A stretch of DNA of 64,000 nucleotides from contig NZ_CP136910.1 in assembly GCF_033100115.1 (NCBI RefSeq), forward strand, positions 1,054,001 through 1,118,000, in the 5' to 3' direction. The notes under the pieces were generated by a model. The model was not told the origin of the DNA, ran no database searches, and saw only the letters and a list, made by a program, of their open reading frames with translations. The stretch is from Anaerocolumna sp. AGMB13020. Lineage in GTDB: Bacteria > Bacillota > Clostridia > Lachnospirales > Lachnospiraceae. Each line of letters begins with the position of its first letter. Within the stretch, counting starts at the first letter, position 1. Shown here piece by piece: positions 59,239-64,000 of the stretch. A program made the translations under genes and the position numbers.

Positions 59239-59425
59239 CAAAAATATACATTTAATCACAGACGATGACAAAGAGCTTTGCGCTCTTATGAAAAAATGTA
59301 TAGAGCAAGAAAATTTATCTGCTATTATACCGGTGCTTATGCTCATCGCTAAAATGATGAGGAAAATAAAGTTTCCAAGCTTCGGCTTGGTGCAGATGAT
59401 TATTTAACAAAACACAGACAACTAA
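59239..59425 (+). pseudogene. response-regulator receiver-domain remnant
   Basis: Two pieces of a receiver domain survive without an intact frame. The first reads KNIHLITDDDKELCALMKKC (acidic pocket DDD). After about 50 missing residues comes PVLMLIAK, then with a frame change DEENKVSKLRLGADDYLTK, the usual region with the conserved Lys. The phospho-Asp part is deleted. It lies directly after the methyltransferase and is followed by a terminator. Confidence 0.75.
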
Positions 59426-59426
59426 A

Positions 59427-59467
59427 AAACCAGTGTAACGAAAGCAGGTTTTCCGTTACACTGGTTT
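59427..59467. terminator. bidirectional terminator
   Basis: 14-bp perfect stem AAACCAGTGTAACG / CGTTACACTGGTTT with a 13-nt loop between the receiver remnant and the YpmS-like gene. Confidence 0.85.
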
Positions 59468-59509
59468 ACTAAAATATTTTTATTCCAATGAATTAAAGGT
59501 GCTGTTTTA

Positions 59510-60157
59510 TTATTTCATTAATTTCCCACCAAAGAATTCTACTATCTCTATTACCTCACTTAAGGATTTTATGGAAACTGCTATCTTAAAAGTAATCTTA
59601 TCCGTTATCTGAAAATCTTCTATGGTGACTGCTTCCGGTAGTGTTAAAGGTATCGAAATGAGCGAGCTTTCTTCCTCGATATTTGCTTTATCTATTTTAT
59701 TTTTCAGATAATCCATAACGACACTTTTTAATACCGGTATCCTTCCCATATATGCTTTGTTTATTTTGACTTGCAGAGCATTATCAGTTACCGTGAAATC
59801 AGTCTTTAAGATTAACTGTGCCGGAAATAAGGACAATAACTTTGTATCTGCATAAAAATAAACCTCACCATTCTGTATGGCACAATGGACACTGTCTATT
59901 TTCTTGCTTTTTAGCTTATCCATATTCCCTGAAATAATATTGTTCATATCATTTTCCGATAATTCAAACTGGAACTCTTTTGAGGAATTGGTTAACATTC
60001 CTGTGATGGAATCCAGGATCTTCTCTTTCATGAGCTCTTTCAAAGAGATTTGTTCCGTTGAAGCTTCCTTGAATTTCTCAACTGGTTGGATGCAGTAGAT
60101 AATTGCTGCGAATAAAACGATTATTAAAACAATAGTCAATGCTAATTTATTTTTCAT
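59510..60157 (-). CDS. membrane-anchored YpmS/DUF2140-like protein
   Basis: 215 aa. One N-terminal transmembrane helix (residues 5-24) followed by an extracytoplasmic domain with LKELMKEKILDSITGML, FELSENDMNNIISGN, VHCAIQNGEVYFYADTKLLSLFPAQLILKTDFTVTDNALQVKINKAYMGRIPV and VSIKSLSEVIEI. The pattern resembles DUF2140/YpmS proteins of unknown role. ATG at 60157 has AGAGGAAG upstream. Alone between two terminators. Confidence 0.6.
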   Translation of the reverse strand: MKNKLALTIVLIIVLFAAIIYCIQPVEKFKEASTEQISLKELMKEKILDSITGMLTNSSKEFQFELSENDMNNIISGNMDKLKSKKIDSVHCAIQNGEVYFYADTKLLSLFPAQLILKTDFTVTDNALQVKINKAYMGRIPVLKSVVMDYLKNKIDKANIEEESSLISIPLTLPEAVTIEDFQITDKITFKIAVSIKSLSEVIEIVEFFGGKLMK

Positions 60158-60325
60158 TTCAGTCTTCCTCTTTGTTCTTACCAGGGCTTGGCTTGGTATA
60201 GGGTTCAGCCTGGATCCGTTCATGAATGCCTTGTTTAAGTTCCTAACAGCCTTATAGAATATACTTTACCAATACAATGGTTTCTATTATCACTTTGGAA
60301 ATTAAGTGCATCCAGGTCTTATACT

Positions 60326-60353
60326 ATTATATCAGACGTTGGAATTTTAACAA
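60326..60353 (-). promoter_or_regulatory. promoter of the YpmS-like gene
   Basis: Minus strand TTGTTA, 16-bp spacer, TATAAT, about 170 bp before the start codon. Confidence 0.55.
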
Positions 60354-60454
60354 GAAAATCTTGCCTGTGATGAAATGAAAAAGAGCTCGCTGCTATCCCT
60401 TATATTCTATTCGCTTCCTCCTACGAATCGTAAAATCACTTCAAGGTTCTGAGA

Positions 60455-62872
60455 TTAAGGTTCTGTTCCCCATTTCAGTGTACCGGCAATATAACCGGTA
60501 ACATTGTTCCAATCCGTATAATTTGTTGCCGTGGCATGAAAGGAATAATCATTTGACTGTGTAAAGTTTGACCAGTCCGACTTCCATACTCTTCCCTTTA
60601 TTTCAGTCTCTGCTCCTGGTGCCAGCGTGACTGCTGAACTATCAAAGCTTATTTCCAGGTAACAGTCAGCATTTGTCTTTGATAACCCTGTAAAAGTACC
60701 GCTAATTTTCCCGCTGCCTGCCGAAGCCCAGTCACAAACGTAACTGGCAGCATTGGTACCATCCTTTGTAAAGTAATATCTTACCTTCACATCAGAAAGA
60801 TTGATACTTGTTGTACCGGTATTAACAATTTTAAAGTTTGGATACAAAGTATTAGTGGAAGCTGTAGTATTTCCATTGAAGAATTGAAGTTTGATATTTC
60901 CACCAGGTATTGGGGTTATGGTAGGGATGGGGGTAACTGATGGGGTGGGAGTTACCGTTGGGGTAACTGTTACTGTTGGGGTTACTGTTACTGTTGGCGT
61001 TACCGTTACTGTTGGGGTTACTGTTACTGTTGGCGTTACCGTTACTGTTGGCGTTACTGTTACTGTTGGCGTTACCGTTACTATTGGCGTTACTGTTGGG
61101 ATAACCGTTACTGTTGGGGTAGGCGTTACCGGAGTAGTGCCGCCTGGTTCCGTGCCATACACCAGAACCCCTTTTACATATGCTGTTATTTTCAGATTCT
61201 GTCCATAATCTGTTTTACTGGAATCGAAAGAATAATCATTGGTCTGATTGTATTTGGAATTGTCGTATTTCGTCAAGGTAATCTGAAGCTCACCGCTGCT
61301 GGCTCCGGGATTCAGGATTCCCGCACCACTTGAAAAGCCTACTTCCGAATAGAAATCGGCTGTACTGTAAGCTGATGAAAGTGGTATTCTGACCATATTT
61401 CCATAAACATTACCAGAACCGACTACTGCATAATAGCAGTTAAAGGACTGCCATTTTCCATCATCTCTCGTATACCAGTACCGAACCTTTACATCAGAAA
61501 GCGAAACCGCTGTGTTATCGTCATTTCTAACCTGCAAGCTGAACCGAATTCCTCCGGAAGCACTGGTATCTCCGCATTTGTACAGTACTGAAATTTTAGG
61601 TCCGCTGCCGGACGGAGTAGGGGTGGGGGTCGGAGTGGGAGTAGGAGTGACCGTCGCTCTTATTCCACTCATAATTCCTTCCAGTATTGCCGGCTGTACA
61701 ATGGCATAAGTCTTTCTGTCAATGATTCCGGAGCCACCGGGACCATAAGCTCCGATATCCCAGTATACCGGAACGGCACCATATTTCTTGCAGACAGTAT
61801 TCAAAATCTTATTGAAATAAGCACGGTAGGTGTTATTACTTGCATCTTTATCCGTTTTATCCGTAGCACAGTATTCACCGATTACCACCGGATAACCTTT
61901 TTTTACAAAGGTTTGATACATTTGCGCCAGCTGTGAATCCATATAATCTTCCTGTCCCCAGCTGGATTTCTTAGAGGGATCAGTGGCTATGGAACCCCAT
62001 TGGGTAATGGAACTGCTGTTATCAAGGGTGAACTCATAGGGTGAATAATAATGAGCTGAGATCATTATTCTTTTCTCCTCAGAGGGTATGGCAGCTGAGC
62101 GATAACTATCTGTAGGTATTACAAATCCAAAATCCAGTGTCATATGATCAATATTGGTATTCCAGCCTGGAACCAATAACCACCGGGCGGCATTGTTTCC
62201 ACCGGATTGTCTTATCGTATCGACAAATATCTGATTATATGCATTGAGATTCTCATATAATACCGGATCAGGATCATAATAATTACCGTCAAACACTTCA
62301 TTCATGGATTCAAAGATTAAATGTTCATCATACGCTTTAAATGTATTCGCATATTGCTGCCATACTTTCTTATACTTGTCTCTGACTGCCGTCTGATCAC
62401 TGTCTGTTACTAAAAGCCATGCACCATTGATAGTATGGTACCCGTCACCATGTACACCGTCAAGAATTACATAAAGTCCCTGATCATAGGCATAATCGAC
62501 CACTTCCTTAACTCTGGCTAACCAAGCCGAATCAATGGTATAATCAGGTGCAGGACCGATTGCTTTTAGTAAAGTAACCGGTATCCGGACGGTGTTAAAT
62601 CCGGCATTTTTTACCGCCGTAAAAAGCTGTCTGGTAACTTTGGGATTACCCCACATTTCTTCATTTGGCCCATAGTCACTAAAGGCTTCCATGGTGTTCC
62701 CAAGATTCCAGCCTGTACCCATAGCAGCTACCAGCTGCTGTTGGTTTAACTGATCGAAATTGGTGGTCTGCTCTGCCATAACAGGCACCATGGAATACAA
62801 AGTTGAAGCAAGCATAGTGACCAGCAACCCCAATGCCAGTATATAGCTTCTGATAGACTTACGTTTAACCAT
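60455..62872 (-). CDS. secreted GH5 endoglucanase with two CBM3 modules
   Basis: 805 aa. Signal peptide (1-33, VMA-EQ), then the GH5 barrel (about 38-405): MGTGWNLGNTMEAF, GFNTVRIPV, HLIFESMNEVF (acid/base E192), ISAHYYSPYEFT and PVVIGEYCAT (nucleophile E333). A TPTPTP linker (about 408-420) leads to the first CBM3 (424-575), a long Thr/Val/Pro linker (578-650) leads to the second CBM3 (652-805); both CBM3 have the DVKVRY(W/Y)(Y/F)T core and YDNSKYNQTNDYSF or SDWSNFTQSNDYSF. Degrades cellulose or related beta-glucans outside the cell. AAGGAGGT ribosome site. Confidence 0.94.
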   Translation of the reverse strand: MVKRKSIRSYILALGLLVTMLASTLYSMVPVMAEQTTNFDQLNQQQLVAAMGTGWNLGNTMEAFSDYGPNEEMWGNPKVTRQLFTAVKNAGFNTVRIPVTLLKAIGPAPDYTIDSAWLARVKEVVDYAYDQGLYVILDGVHGDGYHTINGAWLLVTDSDQTAVRDKYKKVWQQYANTFKAYDEHLIFESMNEVFDGNYYDPDPVLYENLNAYNQIFVDTIRQSGGNNAARWLLVPGWNTNIDHMTLDFGFVIPTDSYRSAAIPSEEKRIMISAHYYSPYEFTLDNSSSITQWGSIATDPSKKSSWGQEDYMDSQLAQMYQTFVKKGYPVVIGEYCATDKTDKDASNNTYRAYFNKILNTVCKKYGAVPVYWDIGAYGPGGSGIIDRKTYAIVQPAILEGIMSGIRATVTPTPTPTPTPTPSGSGPKISVLYKCGDTSASGGIRFSLQVRNDDNTAVSLSDVKVRYWYTRDDGKWQSFNCYYAVVGSGNVYGNMVRIPLSSAYSTADFYSEVGFSSGAGILNPGASSGELQITLTKYDNSKYNQTNDYSFDSSKTDYGQNLKITAYVKGVLVYGTEPGGTTPVTPTPTVTVIPTVTPIVTVTPTVTVTPTVTVTPTVTVTPTVTVTPTVTVTPTVTVTPTVTPTPSVTPIPTITPIPGGNIKLQFFNGNTTASTNTLYPNFKIVNTGTTSINLSDVKVRYYFTKDGTNAASYVCDWASAGSGKISGTFTGLSKTNADCYLEISFDSSAVTLAPGAETEIKGRVWKSDWSNFTQSNDYSFHATATNYTDWNNVTGYIAGTLKWGTEP
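60907..61130. repeat. tandem repeats encoding the Thr-Val-Pro linker
   Basis: About 12 copies of a 12-24 bp unit based on GTTACTGTTACTGTTGG, encoding PTVTVTPTVTV between the two CBM3 modules of the GH5 enzyme. Prone to length variation. Confidence 0.9.
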
Positions 62873-63127
62873 ATAAATACCTCCTTATTACGAAATTATT
62901 ATCCTTTTTACAAGAAATCCGTAAAGCCTGCTACTTTATACCTTATATTGAGTCCGGAATGGCCTTGACACCAACTGCAATATAAGTTCTCCCCTGGTAT
63001 TTCGTACTTCCTATTCTTTTGTAGCTCTTTACCACCTCCTATTTTTCTTCTTTTCCAATAAAATTGTTTTTGTCTATATTCATTGGGCTAAGTCTTTGCT
63101 TCAAGTTTCTAACCGTCTGATCCCTGT

Positions 63128-64000
63128 CTATTTCATAAATACGAAAGATTCCAATTCAAACAAATGCCTTCCTTTGAACATATCCGCGGTCCAGCCTGTA
63201 ACACAATCCTGCACGAGAAAATAAACCGCATGCCTGCCTGTAATCTTCTTCACTACCGTCTGATAACTACCGCTGTCAGCACCGATTTTACATATTCCGA
63301 TTTCTTCACCTTTCTCATAATCATCAAGTAATATCCTTATTATGGATTTGCAGCCTGTCCCCCTTACCTTTACAACGAAGTCCATGGTAAGGCTGGCATA
63401 ATCTTCCCCAAAATCAAAATACTTATAGCCAATAATGCAGCCGCTGGTAATTGCGGTAACAGGTCTTTCAAAAACATTCTTTTCCGTCACAAAAGCTCCG
63501 CCGATTAAAACGCAGGCGGTTTCTGCCGGTGTTATTGTAAAAGGTGACAAAGCCTCTTCAAATCCCAGAGAGGTCATCTCTACCTGAGGAATGCTGCCGT
63601 CTGGTAATATGGTTATCTTTTCAACACAGGCTCGTCTTGACATAATGGTATTGTTTGTCATGCGGTGATAAAAAATATACCATTGTCCATTGATACAGCA
63701 GATGGAACCATGATTATTTCCTGCAGGATAGTCCTGCCCGTTATCCACTATAATTCCACCATATTCGAAGGGTCCCTTTGGAGATTTGGATGTGGCATAG
63801 ACAAGTCTGCTACCTTTTCTGGGACTATAAATAAGGTAATAGGTATCCCCCACTTTTCTGGGAGAACAAGCTTCAAAGAAGGTAAAGGGTTCTTCTACCG
63901 GAATAATATCATCCTGATAGGTTCCGTCAATTATTTCATACATGTTCTCCGGATTGATTTCTGCAATAAAAGAACGCTCATAACCACAATATATGTATAC
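63128..64000 (-). CDS. GH43-type glycosidase with CBM6-like C-terminus, 5' end beyond window
   Basis: The frame stays open from the stop at 63128 to the right edge, so the N-terminal part is missing; 290 residues are seen. The GH43 five-bladed propeller part includes YIYCGYERSFIAEINPENM, EACSPRKVGDTYYLIYS (catalytic-acid strand with Glu), GNNHGSICCINGQWYIFYHR (the His strand that binds the substrate), and the start of a CBM6-like domain (CIIGYKYFDFGEDYASLTMDFVVKVRG). GH43 enzymes hydrolyse arabinosides and xylosides. It would be transcribed in line with the GH5 gene 255 bp further on. Confidence 0.88.
   Translation of the reverse strand, partial: VYIYCGYERSFIAEINPENMYEIIDGTYQDDIIPVEEPFTFFEACSPRKVGDTYYLIYSPRKGSRLVYATSKSPKGPFEYGGIIVDNGQDYPAGNNHGSICCINGQWYIFYHRMTNNTIMSRRACVEKITILPDGSIPQVEMTSLGFEEALSPFTITPAETACVLIGGAFVTEKNVFERPVTAITSGCIIGYKYFDFGEDYASLTMDFVVKVRGTGCKSIIRILLDDYEKGEEIGICKIGADSGSYQTVVKKITGRHAVYFLVQDCVTGWTADMFKGRHLFELESFVFMK

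Noticed and set aside
60891..61208. Plus-strand frame with Val-Gly-Thr repeats opposite the GH5 gene
   Set aside because: It is the reverse reading of the linker repeat, with no gene features.

Overview
The window looks like a chromosomal segment from a low-GC, Gram-positive, anaerobic polysaccharide degrader of the Lachnospiraceae type (Lachnoclostridium/Anaerocolumna-like; inferred). The evidence is AGGAGG-type ribosome sites, lipobox-bearing ABC solute-binding proteins with no ATPase gene alongside, many glycoside hydrolases, LacI and AraC regulators, and an electron-confurcating lactate dehydrogenase operon. I saw no rRNA, tRNA, CRISPR array, phage genes or intact transposase.

Region 1 (about 30-15962) is a sugar locus read mostly on the minus strand. 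Its main promoter at 12387-12415 drives two permeases, a solute-binding lipoprotein, a GH29 alpha-fucosidase, a large transglutaminase-fold protein, a GH130 phosphorylase, a GH18 hydrolase and a second binding protein. None of the enzymes has a signal peptide, so imported oligosaccharides are probably taken apart in the cytoplasm. The GH18 + GH130 + fucosidase set suggests host-type N-glycan fragments. Divergently read are a CBM9-like protein and a LacI regulator, followed by cutC.

Region 2 (16128-26119) is a starch/cyclodextrin locus: secreted CGTase, MalF/MalG-type permeases, binding protein, intracellular cyclomaltodextrinase, a short LacI regulator with a possibly leaderless mRNA, and a surface lipoprotein under a promoter flanked by two LacI-type operators.

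Region 3 (26294-37864) is mixed: a membrane protein, a truncated UvrA-like pseudogene, a 1037-aa hybrid sensor kinase whose first kinase has lost its phospho-acceptor His, a MerR-controlled aldo/keto reductase, a DUF4846 lipoprotein, an AlkD-like repair protein, a DUF2264 protein and a ClbS/DfsB protein.

Region 4 (38003-46481) holds a giant GH115 alpha-glucuronidase with a divergent AraC regulator, a two-component system with a MITE-like element just upstream of the response regulator, and a glycosyltransferase under a double palindromic operator.

Region 5 (46721-52987) is a lactate oxidation operon (GntR regulator, permease, EtfB, EtfA, a small coupled ORF, FAD-linked lactate dehydrogenase) with two LldR/PdhR-like operators.

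Region 6 (53168-57924) is a TetR - MFS - rifampin-phosphotransferase-like - small protein cluster, plausibly for drug resistance.

Region 7 (57925-64000) has a ZTP-type riboswitch without its usual purine gene, a methyltransferase, a response-regulator remnant, a YpmS-like membrane protein, a GH5-CBM3-CBM3 endoglucanase and the 3' part of a GH43 enzyme that runs off the window.
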